A DNA stretch of 13,804 nucleotides from Actinomycetes bacterium (GCA_021827225.1 JAKAXG010000041.1:1-13804), one strand, 5' to 3'. Numbered from the stretch's first letter, positions 6,223 to 13,773 are shown. Numbers and translations are program-made. The notes: generated by a model from the letters alone, not told the origin.

Positions 6223-6274
6223 GGTTCCTCCGTCGGTAGGTCCCCGGCCCAGTCGCCTGGGGCCAGGAAGACCA

Positions 6275-6280
6275 GTACCC
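6275..6280 (-). promoter_or_regulatory. GGGTAC, possible stress-sigma -10 for the small membrane pair
   Basis: GGGTAC reads on the minus strand about 50 nt upstream of the TTG start of the small membrane gene pair, the right position for a SigB/SigF-type -10. The expected -35 is poor (GATA 16 nt upstream). One or two GGGTA motifs are expected by chance in the intergenic DNA of this window, so this is only a candidate. Confidence 0.25.
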
Positions 6281-6401
6281 GTAGTGCTCCAAGCCGTATC
6301 GGAGGGGGGCTGCTCCAGGGGCACCGAGGGCCGCAGGCGGGACCGCTATACCGCCTCTGACCAGCTAATTCGTTCCCGCCGACGACTTCAACGGCTTCTG
6401 C

Positions 6402-6407
6402 TACAGT
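6402..6407 (+). promoter_or_regulatory. Candidate -10 element for tRNA-Ser
   Basis: TACAGT matches 4 of 6 bases of the housekeeping -10 and ends 10 bp before the mature tRNA 5' end, so transcription would begin about 4 nt before the tRNA. A GAC-containing -35-like hexamer (CCGACG) sits 17 bp upstream. Confidence 0.35.
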
Positions 6408-6417
6408 GACGGCCCGA

Positions 6418-6506
6418 GGAGAGGTGCGAGAGCGGCCGAATCGGACTCACTGCTAATGAGTTGACTTGGGAGACCGGGTCCGGGGGTTCAAATCCCCCCC
6501 TCTCCG
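6418..6506 (+). tRNA. tRNA-Ser (anticodon GCU)
   Basis: An 89-nt type II tRNA. The acceptor stem GGAGAGG (6418-6424) pairs with CCTCTCC (6499-6505), with discriminator G6506. The anticodon stem ACTCA (6445-6449)/TGAGT (6457-6461) encloses the loop CTGCTAA with anticodon GCT (6452-6454), which reads AGC/AGU serine codons. A long variable arm follows, then a T arm GGGGG/CCCCC around TTCAAAT (6487-6493). CCA is not encoded. The 3' half overlaps, in antisense, the end of the ATPase gene. Confidence 0.96.
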
Positions 6507-9278
6507 CTCGAGGTAAGAAGGGGCAGCCGGTCGCAGTTGCCGGTGGGCAAGTTTCTCTACGGCCAGCACCGCCGCTATCCCGGAGCTGAGGGCGAGGATG
6601 CGCAGCCAGGACGCCCCGCCGAGAGGCGCGGTGCTGAAGAGGTGGTTCATGGCCGGCAGGTAGGTGATGGCCACCTGGCCGAGTGACTGAGCGGCGACTC
6701 CACCGATGAGCCAGCGGTTACCGAGCAAGCCGTTGCTGAGCGAGCCGTTGCTGAACGGGCCGGAGCGCCGGGTGCGGGAGAACGAGCGGCAGGAGAAGAG
6801 GTAGAGGGCCTCCACGGCCACGAAGAGATTCAGAGCGGCGGTGCGGGCCTCGGCCACGGACGCCCCCAAGGACTGCTCCCAGTGGAACAGCCAGGAGGCG
6901 CCGCCCACCATGAGGGCGGACACGAGGAGGACGCGAACCAGGAGGGCGGCAGTCAGGATGGGCTGGCCGGGGTCTCTCGGTTTCCTGCGCATGATGTCGG
7001 GCTCTTTGGGCTCGAAGGCGAGCGTCAGGCCGAGCGCGACCGCGGTGGTCATGTTGATCCACAGGATCTGGACCGGTACCAGCGGGAGGGTGGCACCGAG
7101 GAGGATGGCGACGAGGATGACCAGCCCCTCTCCCATGTTGGTGGGGAGGGTCCAGGCGATGAACTTGGTGAGGTTGTCGAAGACGGCGCGCCCTTCTTCG
7201 ACGGCTGCCTCGATGGTGGCGAAGTGGTCGTCGGTGAGGATCATGTCCGCCGCGTCTTTCGCCACCTCGGTCCCGGTCCGGCCCATGGCCACGCCGATGT
7301 CGGCCTGACGGAGGGCGGGAGCGTCGTTGACGCCGTCGCCGGTCATGGCCACCACTTGACCGCCGGTCTGGAGACCCCGGACCAGCCGTAGCTTCTGCTC
7401 CGGCGACACGCGGGCGAACACCGCCGCCCGCTGCACGGCGTCGGGGTAGTCCTCGGGGGCGATGGCGGCCAACTCGGACCCGGTGAGGACCCGGTTCGCG
7501 CACCCGGAGCTGACTATGCCGAGTTGCGTGGCGATGGCGACAGCGGTGGAGGCGTGATCGCCGGTGATCATCTTCACGTCGATCCCGGCGTCGTGACACG
7601 ACGCCACGGCGGTGACCGCTTCGGGCCGGGGGGGATCCAGCATGGCCTGCAGGCCGGTGAGGGTGAGCCCGTCCGGGGGTCGATCCGGTTCGATGGTGTA
7701 TCCGGGGGCGACCCTGGCCATCGCGGTGGCCAGCACCCGCAGCCCGGTCCCGGCCAGCTGTTCGGCGGCGCCGAGCACCGCTGCCGGATCCAGGGGGGCG
7801 GTGACCCCGTCGGCACCGGCCATCGAGCTGCAGAGTCCGACCACGCGCTCGACCGCTCCTTTCACGAACAGGATGCGCCCGTCGGGACCGTCGTCGTGGA
7901 GGGTGGCCATGTACTGGCGGTCGGAGCTGAACGGGAGGCTGCCCACCCTCGGGAAGCGCCCCTGTACCCACGTTCGGTCGATGCCGGCCTTCGCCGCGGC
8001 GACCAGCAGGGCTGCCTCGGTGGGGTCACCGATGACTCGCCAGCCGTCGCCGGCGGCGACAAGCTTGGCGTCGTTGCAGCCGGCACCGATGATCAACGTC
8101 CACCGCAGCGAGCCGGCGGGCGGCCCGGCCAGCGGCAACCCCGAAGCGTCGAGAAAGGAGCCGTCCGGGTCATAGCCGGACCCCGTCAGGCTGTAGGAGC
8201 CCGTCGCTGTCCAGGTCGCCCGCACGGTCATCTGGTTGCGGGTGAGGGTGCCGGTCTTGTCGGAGCACACGACAGTGGTGCTGCCGAGCGTCTCGACCGC
8301 AGGCATGTGGCGGATCACGGCTCTCCGGGTGGCCATGCGGGTCATTCCGATGGCCAGCGTGATCGTGACCGCCGCCGGCAGCCCTTCAGGTATGGCGCCC
8401 ACCGCCAGGGCCACCGCCGCGCTGAACATGTCATCGGCCTGCTCGCCGCGCGCCATGCCCACCAGGAAGGTCAGCACCGCCAGCCCGACGATGACGACGG
8501 TGAGGATCTTGCTGAACCCGGCGAGCTTGCGGGTGAGCGGGGTCTCGAGCTGCTCGGCAGAGCTGACCAGCCGGTGTATCTCTCCGAGTTCGGTCTCCTC
8601 CCCGGTCGCCACCGCCACTCCCAGGGCCGTGCCGTGAGTGACCAGCGTGCCGGAATAGACCATATTGTGACGGTCCGCCACCGGGGTGTCGGCCGGCAGG
8701 GCGACCTCGTCCTTCACCACCGGGAGGGACTCCCCGGTCAGGGCGGACTCGTCGACGGTCAGCTCATGCAGCTCGACCAGCCTCAGGTCGGCCGGAACGC
8801 GGTCCCCGGCCTCGATGTGCACCACGTCGCCGGGTACCAGTTCCTCGGAGGGCACGCCCCGGCGGTGACCGTCACGGCGGACCCGTGCCTCGGTCGTGAC
8901 CATGGCCCGCAGCGCATTGAGCGCCGCCTCGGCCTTCGACTCCTGGATGAAGCCGACCGCGGAGTTCGCCGCGACCACCCCGAAGATGACCGAGGAGTCC
9001 ACCGTCTCGCCCAGCAGGAGGGCTACCACCGCGGCGACCAGCAGCACATAGACCAGTGGGTGGTTGAGTTGGCGGCCCAGACGACCGAGAGGGCCGCCCG
9101 GCTCTGCTCTGGCCAGCTCGTTGGGCCCGAAGCGCCGGAGGCGATCCTCCGCCTCGTGGCTGGAAAGGCCTGCTCGGATGTCGGTCTCGAGGAGCAGGAT
9201 CACCTCATGGGTGTCCAGCGCGTGATGGGCATTCCCTAGCTGTGTTCCACCGAGAGAGGAAGCCGGACCAGCAGTCAT
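6453..9278 (-). CDS. ctpF: P2-type cation-transporting ATPase, CtpF-like
   Basis: A 941-residue P-type ATPase with all core motifs. The N-terminal cation-ATPase domain spans about 18-90, TGES (181-184) is in the actuator domain, and PEGLP (297-301) is in helix M4. DKTGT has the phosphorylated Asp at 340, GDPTEAAL (417-424) and KGA (473-475) are in the nucleotide domain, and TGDGVNDAP (646-654) is the hinge. About ten membrane helices are expected. M6 reads WINMTTAVALGLTLAFEPKEP (740-760), as in M. tuberculosis CtpF; the SERCA Asp800 position is Ala, so only one of the two classic Ca sites could form. CtpF has been linked to calcium export, but here the ion is unproven. A pentapeptide repeat sits at about 841-855. 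The last 17 codons are antisense to tRNA-Ser, and the TAG stop (6455-6453) lies in the anticodon loop complement. The ATG at 9278 has GGAAGG 11 nt upstream. The gene is divergent from a tandem USP gene, as in Rv1996-Rv1997. Confidence 0.9.
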   Translation of the reverse strand: MTAGPASSLGGTQLGNAHHALDTHEVILLLETDIRAGLSSHEAEDRLRRFGPNELARAEPGGPLGRLGRQLNHPLVYVLLVAAVVALLLGETVDSSVIFGVVAANSAVGFIQESKAEAALNALRAMVTTEARVRRDGHRRGVPSEELVPGDVVHIEAGDRVPADLRLVELHELTVDESALTGESLPVVKDEVALPADTPVADRHNMVYSGTLVTHGTALGVAVATGEETELGEIHRLVSSAEQLETPLTRKLAGFSKILTVVIVGLAVLTFLVGMARGEQADDMFSAAVALAVGAIPEGLPAAVTITLAIGMTRMATRRAVIRHMPAVETLGSTTVVCSDKTGTLTRNQMTVRATWTATGSYSLTGSGYDPDGSFLDASGLPLAGPPAGSLRWTLIIGAGCNDAKLVAAGDGWRVIGDPTEAALLVAAAKAGIDRTWVQGRFPRVGSLPFSSDRQYMATLHDDGPDGRILFVKGAVERVVGLCSSMAGADGVTAPLDPAAVLGAAEQLAGTGLRVLATAMARVAPGYTIEPDRPPDGLTLTGLQAMLDPPRPEAVTAVASCHDAGIDVKMITGDHASTAVAIATQLGIVSSGCANRVLTGSELAAIAPEDYPDAVQRAAVFARVSPEQKLRLVRGLQTGGQVVAMTGDGVNDAPALRQADIGVAMGRTGTEVAKDAADMILTDDHFATIEAAVEEGRAVFDNLTKFIAWTLPTNMGEGLVILVAILLGATLPLVPVQILWINMTTAVALGLTLAFEPKEPDIMRRKPRDPGQPILTAALLVRVLLVSALMVGGASWLFHWEQSLGASVAEARTAALNLFVAVEALYLFSCRSFSRTRRSGPFSNGSLSNGLLGNRWLIGGVAAQSLGQVAITYLPAMNHLFSTAPLGGASWLRILALSSGIAAVLAVEKLAHRQLRPAAPSYLERRGGDLNPRTRSPKSTH
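6723..6762 (-). repeat. 15-bp in-frame tandem repeat in the ATPase gene
   Basis: Units at 6723-6737 and 6738-6752 differ at one base, and a partial unit follows at 6753-6762. On the coding strand they give FSNGS, LSNGL, LGNRW in the loop before a late membrane helix. Typical relatives have a single S/G-N-R-W motif here, so the extra units look like an expansion of about ten residues. Confidence 0.8.
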
Positions 9279-9344
9279 GCCACGGTTGACCTTCCGAGTC
9301 GCCGTGCTGCCGGCACGACGCTAACGCCCGCACACCGCTGGCCG

Positions 9345-9386
9345 GCAGGGCCGGATGTCCCGTGCGGCGCGGACTTTCTGCCCTGA
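9345..9386. promoter_or_regulatory. Two degenerate DosR-box-like elements in the ATPase/USP divergent region
   Basis: A 20-bp window at 9345-9364 contains GGGCCGGATGTCCC, and one at 9367-9386 contains CGGACTTTCTGCCC. They match the mycobacterial DosR consensus (TTSGGGACTWWAGTCCCSAA) at about 11 and 12 of 20 positions by eye. Their centres are 22 bp apart, about two helical turns, as in paired Dos boxes. They lie 35-76 bp upstream of the USP start. The match is weak, and the claim rests partly on the gene neighbourhood. Confidence 0.28.
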
Positions 9387-9420
9387 CCGTGGGAAGGCGT
9401 CCCGGGCACACTCGGCTGTG

Positions 9421-10311
9421 ATGGACCGCACCGATACAGTCGCCGACAGCACGGGCCGGGTCGGGTCCGGACCCCTGGTCCCCAGCGGGGGAGCCGTCTT
9501 CGACCGCGTCGTGTGCGGCCTCGACGGCAGCGACGAGGCCTTTCTCGCCGCCCGGCAGGCCCTGCGCATCGCCCCGGACGTCCCGGTCGAGCTGGTGCAT
9601 GCCATCAGCGTCGTCGACCACGTGTACCGCAGTGATTATCCGTCGTGGATCCACGCCATGCGAGACGCCGGTGGCCAACTCCTCGATGAAGCCCGACGGC
9701 AGCTCACGGTGCCGGGCACCCCGACGCCGCGGGTGGCCGTCGAGGAAGGCGACATCCCCGATGCCCTGGCCTACGTCGTCGCCGGCAACGGCCGGCCGCT
9801 GCTGTCCATCGGCTCCGGCGACGGTACTGACCGCCGCCTCCGTGACTCTGGACCGGCACCCACCGGCGCCCGGCTCAGCCTCCGAATCGTCGAAGCCGCG
9901 CCCTGCTCCGTTCTCATCGCCCGACGCCCCCCGCAGCCGGCCCGCTTCCCCCAGTCGATCGCCGTCGGGATGGACGGTTCGGCGCTGTCCGTAGACGCCC
10001 ACGACGTGGCCAGGTGGATCGCCGCCCACACCGGCGCCCGGATCGAGGTCGTCCTGGCCCTCGGAGGTAAAGGAGCGGACCTGCGGGCTCTCCAAGAGGC
10101 CCGACCGCCCATAACCATCGACACCATCACAGAGGACAAGCCGGTGAAGGCTCTCCTCCAAGCCGCCGACCACCACGATCTGGTGGTCGTCGGCAGCCGG
10201 GGCCTGCACGGCCTGCGCGCCCTCGGCAGCGTCAGCAGACGGATCGTCACCGGCTCCTCGGCTTCCGTGCTGGTGGTACGCCGATCTCCCCACCACGGTG
10301 ACACCACCTGA
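9421..10311 (+). CDS. Universal stress protein with two tandem USP domains
   Basis: A 296-residue cytosolic protein with two UspA folds. Domain 1 (about 27-170) starts VVCGLDGSDEAFLAARQAL and ends CSVLIARRP. Domain 2 (about 177-290) starts IAVGMDGSALSVDAHDVARW and ends ASVLVVRRSP. Domain 2 keeps an ATP-binding-like Gly loop (VVVGSRGLHGLRALGSVS), with seven rather than nine residues between the second Gly and Gly-Ser. In domain 1 this loop is degenerate (SIGSGDGTDRRL), so only one nucleotide site is likely. M. tuberculosis Rv1996 is a similar tandem USP beside ctpF. The start could be the ATG at 9421, the GTG at 9418 or the ATG at 9355; none has a good SD. 9421 is chosen because the extra upstream residues are not family-like and would cover the promoter. 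The next gene overlaps by 14 nt. Confidence 0.87.
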   Translation: MDRTDTVADSTGRVGSGPLVPSGGAVFDRVVCGLDGSDEAFLAARQALRIAPDVPVELVHAISVVDHVYRSDYPSWIHAMRDAGGQLLDEARRQLTVPGTPTPRVAVEEGDIPDALAYVVAGNGRPLLSIGSGDGTDRRLRDSGPAPTGARLSLRIVEAAPCSVLIARRPPQPARFPQSIAVGMDGSALSVDAHDVARWIAAHTGARIEVVLALGGKGADLRALQEARPPITIDTITEDKPVKALLQAADHHDLVVVGSRGLHGLRALGSVSRRIVTGSSASVLVVRRSPHHGDTT

Positions 10312-10945
10312 GGTCGCCGGACGGGGGGCTGGACCGGCAGGACCGACCTGGCAGTGGGCGGGTCGGGCGGCGGCGTCGGTCCTGTTCCTGACCGCCGGGG
10401 TGGTGTTCGCCCTCCAGGTCCCGGTGCACCCGCCCGGCACCGGGTCACGCTCGTGCGGCTCGGCCTGGGACGTCGTCGCCGGCCGGACCGGTTGGCAGCA
10501 GTGGTGGAGCCAGGACCTGGCCGACGGGTCCGCGCCTGGAGGAAGCCTGACCCGGACGCTCCACTGCCCGGCGGCGGTCAACCGGCGGATCTGGATCTCG
10601 GGCGGGTTGGGCGCGGCGGCCGTCGTGGTCGCGGCGGCGGGGGAGCTGGCCGGGAGCCGGCAGCAGCGCGGCGCCCGCCTGCGTCCGAGGTCGCAACTTC
10701 GGGCGCTGAGCGCCGTTCTCATCGGTGTCGGTTGCCTTCTCACGGTTACGGGACTGGCGGGCGTAGCCCTGCTCGTCGCCAACCCCGACGCCGAGCTGTT
10801 CTTGTACGTGTCCAGGCCGGTGGTGGCCCTGGTCGGCTCGCTCCTCGTCATACCGGCCGTCTTCATCGCCGCGCTCGGTATGACGGCCCGGGCCGCGCTG
10901 GACGAGATCGAACGCGATCGGGGCGGCAATGAGGGGCGGCGGTGA
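10298..10945 (+). CDS. Unknown four-helix membrane protein with a Cys-paired loop
   Basis: A 215-residue protein that I do not recognise by family. Predicted helices lie at about 22-42 (AGRAAASVLFLTAGVVFALQ), 99-118 (WISGGLGAAAVVVAAAGELA), 137-161 and 174-196. The about 55-residue loop between helices 1 and 2 is probably extracytoplasmic and holds Cys53 (SCGSAWDVV) and Cys90 (LHCPAAVNRR), well placed for a disulfide. CGS...C..A...R loops are seen in many small actinobacterial membrane proteins of unknown role. The C-terminus is charged and probably cytosolic. The start is a GTG at 10298 inside the end of the USP gene (14-nt overlap), and its stop overlaps the SD of the next gene, so USP, this protein and the lipoprotein are very likely one operon. 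Confidence 0.7.
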   Translation: MTPPEVAGRGAGPAGPTWQWAGRAAASVLFLTAGVVFALQVPVHPPGTGSRSCGSAWDVVAGRTGWQQWWSQDLADGSAPGGSLTRTLHCPAAVNRRIWISGGLGAAAVVVAAAGELAGSRQQRGARLRPRSQLRALSAVLIGVGCLLTVTGLAGVALLVANPDAELFLYVSRPVVALVGSLLVIPAVFIAALGMTARAALDEIERDRGGNEGRR

Positions 10946-10965
10946 GGGGCGGCAATGAGGGGCGG
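10920..10965 (+). repeat. 20-bp direct repeat duplicating a translation start region
   Basis: GGGGCGGCAATGAGGGGCGG occurs perfectly at 10920-10939 and 10946-10965 (period 26 bp). Each copy carries a GGGG-rich SD and an ATG. The second ATG (10955) starts the lipoprotein gene. The first (10929) opens only a 9-codon reading that ends at 10956-10958. The stop of the upstream gene (10943-10945) lies between the two. Confidence 0.9.
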
Positions 10966-11647
10966 TAGGCCGGTGCTGGCGTTCCTGGGCGTGATGCTGC
11001 TGGCCGCCGGCTGCGCCTCGGGCGCTCCTCCATGGGTGAAGGGCGCCACCGCCCGGTTCACCCAGCAGATCACCCTCCCGGCGCCCACCACCACGGGGTC
11101 CATGCCCCTCGACCAGGCCATCGCCGAGCGGCGCTCCCGTCGCTCGTTCGCCGACCGGCCGCTGGCACTGTCCACCATCGCTCAGCTGCTGTGGGCCGGG
11201 CAGGGGATCACGGGGCCGGGCGGCAAGCGGGCGGCTCCGTCCGCCGGTGCCCTCTACCCTCTGCAGCTGTACGTCATGACCGCCGGCCAGTTCATGCACT
11301 ACCTGCCGGCCGGCCACCGCCTGGAGTTGCGCAACCAGCCGGACCTCCGACCTCAGCTGCAGGCCGCGGCATTCGCCCAGACGGCCGTGGGCGCCGCCCC
11401 TGACATCGTCATCCTGGCCGCCAACCCGGCGAAGACCCGCGTCAAGTACGGGGGCGACGCCGAGCGGTTCACCTACCTCGAGGCGGGACACGCGGCGGAG
11501 AACATCCTCCTCGAGGCGACCTCCCGCGACCTGGCCGCGGTCTCGGTCGGAAGCTTCGACCCCGCCCGGGTGGCTTCGCTCCTGGCCCTTCCCCCCGCCG
11601 AGACGGTCCTGTACCTGATCCCCGTGGGCCCCGCCCCGGGCAGCTGA
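10955..11647 (+). CDS. SagB/ThcOx-type nitroreductase-fold oxidoreductase, predicted lipoprotein
   Basis: A 230-residue protein with a lipoprotein signal: basic N-terminus MRGGR, hydrophobic core VLAFLGVMLL and lipobox LAAGC with Cys20. The mature part is a nitroreductase-fold flavoenzyme. RRSRRSF (59-65) is the expected FMN-phosphate contact, LSTIAQLLWAGQGITG (72-87) and APSAGALYPLQLYVM (94-108) are signatures of the SagB/ThcOx group, and YLEAGHAAENILLEA (174-188) and SVGSFD (197-202) complete the FMN site. SagB enzymes oxidise azolines made by YcaO proteins, but no YcaO or precursor peptide is seen here, so the substrate is unknown. Membrane anchoring outside the cytoplasm is notable for an FMN enzyme. 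The ATG at 10955 has GAGGGG 5 nt upstream, overlapping the previous stop codon. It lies 146 bp before the ftsH start. Confidence 0.82.
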   Translation: MRGGRPVLAFLGVMLLAAGCASGAPPWVKGATARFTQQITLPAPTTTGSMPLDQAIAERRSRRSFADRPLALSTIAQLLWAGQGITGPGGKRAAPSAGALYPLQLYVMTAGQFMHYLPAGHRLELRNQPDLRPQLQAAAFAQTAVGAAPDIVILAANPAKTRVKYGGDAERFTYLEAGHAAENILLEATSRDLAAVSVGSFDPARVASLLALPPAETVLYLIPVGPAPGS

Positions 11648-11761
11648 CCGGGCGACGGCCCCCGACCGCAGCCGGGCCGCGCCGCGCGTCGGGACGTAGG
11701 GCTCTACCGCCGACCGAGCGGGAGGCGCTGCTCTGGACCCAGCCGAGATGAGGAGGCTTTC

Positions 11762-11797
11762 GTGGGCGTTGCCGCGATCCGGGCAGACGGGAAATGA
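11762..11797 (+). CDS. Possible 11-codon leader ORF coupled to ftsH
   Basis: A perfect AGGAGG (11751-11756) stands 5 nt before a GTG that opens the short reading [11 protein letters not shown]. Its TGA (11795-11797) overlaps the ftsH ATG (11794-11796) in the coupled form ATGA. The ftsH ATG itself has only a weak GGGA 2 nt upstream. The best ribosome site of the region thus belongs to the leader, which suggests ftsH is translated by termination-reinitiation. The peptide has no run of rare or repeated residues that would suggest attenuation. Confidence 0.5.
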   Translation: MGVAAIRADGK

Positions 11798-13773
11798 CGA
11801 GGACCCCGGGGCCCGGTGCCCGTCCCGATCCCGGCGGTGACCCGGCTGCCGGAGGTCGTCCCGGAGGGCCGGGGGGCGCTCCTCCTCAGGGCGCCCCCCC
11901 GCCGAAGTGGCGCAACTGGCTGTGGTTGATCGCCATCGGTCTGAGCGTGGTCCTGTGGTTCGTGCTGCCCGCCCTGCACGGCAACGGGGTGCCGACCGAC
12001 AGCCTGACCTACTCGCAGTTCCTCTCCGACGTGGACGCCAAGCAGGTGAAGACGGTGACCGTCCAACCCGGTGGGGAGGCGTCCGGCGACCTGGCCAACG
12101 GCCGTAGATTCACGACCCGCATCCCCTCCGACCTGGCCGGTTCCGCCCTGCTCGACCGTCTGGAGGCGGCCGACGTCGACATAGTGGCCGCTGCGCCGGC
12201 GACCAGCCTGGCGTCGGAGATCTTCTCCTGGATCCTGCTGCTCCTGCCGTTCATCTTCTTCGGTTGGCTGTGGTGGCGGATCTCGCGCCGGGCGGGAGGG
12301 GCGCTGCAGGGAGCGCTCAGCGTCGGCCGATCCAAAGCGAAGGTGTTCGACGCCGAGAACCCGACCACCGGCTTCGCCGACGTCGCCGGATACGAGGGCG
12401 CCAAGGCCGAGATCGTGGAGGTGGTCGACTTCCTCCGCCAACCGGAGCGGTACCGCCGGGCGGGGGCCGCCGCCCCGCGGGGGGTGCTGATGGTGGGGCC
12501 TCCGGGCACCGGCAAGACCCTGCTCGCCCGGGCGGTGGCCGGCGAGGCGCGGGTGCCGTTCTTCTCCGTGGCCGGGTCGAGCTTCGTGGAGATGTTCGTC
12601 GGCGTCGGCGCCGCCCGGGTGCGCGATCTGTTCAGCGAGGCCCGGAAGCGGGCTCCCGCCATCGTGTTCGTCGACGAGATCGACGCCATAGGCGGCCGCC
12701 GTGGCGGGGCCGGGGTGATGGTCTCCAACGACGAGCGGGAGCAGACGCTCAACCAGCTCCTCTCCGAGATGGACGGCTTCGACCCGGCCACCGGCATCGT
12801 GGTCCTGGCCGCCACTAACCGACCGGAAGTGCTCGACCCGGCGCTTCTGCGCCCCGGGCGCTTCGACCGCCAGGTGATCATCCCGCTGCCCACCCTGGCG
12901 GAGCGGTCCGCCATCCTCGCCGTCCACTGCCGGGACAAGAGGCTGGCGGACGACGTGGACCTCGACGTCGTCGCTCGCGGCACTCCCGGGTTCTCCGGCG
13001 CCGACCTGGCGAACCTGGCCAACGAAGCGGCGATCTCGGCGGTGAGAGCCGGTCGCGACACGCTCAACGCCGCTGATTTCGACCAGGCCCGGGACCGGAT
13101 CGTTCTCGGCCGACGAGAATCCTCCAACGTGCTGCTCCCCGAGGAGAAGTGCGCGGTAGCGGTGCACGAGGCGGGTCACGCCCTGGTCGCCGCCTTGAGC
13201 GCCCATGCCGATCCGGTGGCCAAGGTCACGATCCTCCCCGCCGGACAAGCCCTCGGAGCCACCCACCAACTGCCCGTCGTCGAACGCCATCTCTACAGCG
13301 AGCAGTACCTCTACGACGCGCTGGCCGTTCGCATGGCCGGCCGGGCCGCCGAGCTCGTGGAGCTGGGAGAGGGCTCGACCGGCGCGGCCAACGACCTGGC
13401 CCAGGCCACCGAGCTGGCCACGAAGATGGTCAGGGAGTTCGGTCTGTCACCGGCCGTCGGCCCCGTCGGCTACCCCCGGGGAGGGTCGGTGTACCTGGGC
13501 GCCGACAGCGCAGCCCTGTCGAGCCGGCCGTTCGCCGAGGCCACCCAGGCCGCCATCGACGAGGAGGTGGCCCGGCTGCTCCGCGACGCCGAGAAGCGGG
13601 CCATGAGCCTGCTGGAGAACCACCGGCGGGAGCTGCACGACCTGGTCGACCTGCTCCTCGACCAGGAGACCGTGGACGGCGCCCAGGTGTACGTCCTGGT
13701 CGGCATGGCTCCCCCCTCGGGGCCCAGCGGCGAGACCATGGCGCCCCACCGGCCCCCGGCACCGACCGGTTGA
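11794..13773 (+). CDS. ftsH: ATP-dependent zinc metalloprotease FtsH
   Basis: A 659-residue membrane-anchored AAA+ protease that degrades misfolded membrane proteins and some regulators as a hexamer. A Pro/Gly-rich cytosolic N-terminus (1-38) is followed by TM1 (about 41-60), an extracytoplasmic FtsH domain (about 65-142) and TM2 (143-161). The AAA module has Walker A GPPGTGKT (235-242), the pore-loop region [11 protein letters not shown] (263-273), Walker B VFVDEID (291-297) and the second region of homology with RPGRFDR (353-359). The protease domain has zinc motif HEAGH (458-462) and third ligand Asp534 in STGAANDL. All catalytic residues are present and the length is usual. The C-terminus is Pro-rich. 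The loop [10 protein letters not shown] has Ala-Thr-His where many relatives have Gly-x-Thr. The start overlaps a short leader ORF. It follows the USP/lipoprotein operon at 146 bp and may have its own promoter. Confidence 0.95.
   Translation: MTRTPGPGARPDPGGDPAAGGRPGGPGGAPPQGAPPPKWRNWLWLIAIGLSVVLWFVLPALHGNGVPTDSLTYSQFLSDVDAKQVKTVTVQPGGEASGDLANGRRFTTRIPSDLAGSALLDRLEAADVDIVAAAPATSLASEIFSWILLLLPFIFFGWLWWRISRRAGGALQGALSVGRSKAKVFDAENPTTGFADVAGYEGAKAEIVEVVDFLRQPERYRRAGAAAPRGVLMVGPPGTGKTLLARAVAGEARVPFFSVAGSSFVEMFVGVGAARVRDLFSEARKRAPAIVFVDEIDAIGGRRGGAGVMVSNDEREQTLNQLLSEMDGFDPATGIVVLAATNRPEVLDPALLRPGRFDRQVIIPLPTLAERSAILAVHCRDKRLADDVDLDVVARGTPGFSGADLANLANEAAISAVRAGRDTLNAADFDQARDRIVLGRRESSNVLLPEEKCAVAVHEAGHALVAALSAHADPVAKVTILPAGQALGATHQLPVVERHLYSEQYLYDALAVRMAGRAAELVELGEGSTGAANDLAQATELATKMVREFGLSPAVGPVGYPRGGSVYLGADSAALSSRPFAEATQAAIDEEVARLLRDAEKRAMSLLENHRRELHDLVDLLLDQETVDGAQVYVLVGMAPPSGPSGETMAPHRPPAPTG

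Noticed and set aside
6507..6560. Integrated element or attachment repeat next to tRNA-Ser
   Set aside because: No integrase gene and no second copy of the tRNA 3' end were found by eye in the window.
7524..9239. 571-codon open frame on the plus strand opposite the ATPase gene
   Set aside because: No family motif, biased composition, and the opposite strand carries a complete P-type ATPase.
9391..9403. GGGAAGGCGTCCC as a DosR-type palindrome
   Set aside because: The arms are only 4 bp and the centre is one base short for a Dos box; treated as chance.
9205..11178. 657-codon open frame on the minus strand across the USP operon
   Set aside because: It overlaps three well-supported plus-strand genes, and its sequence shows only low-complexity Gly/Arg/Ala runs.
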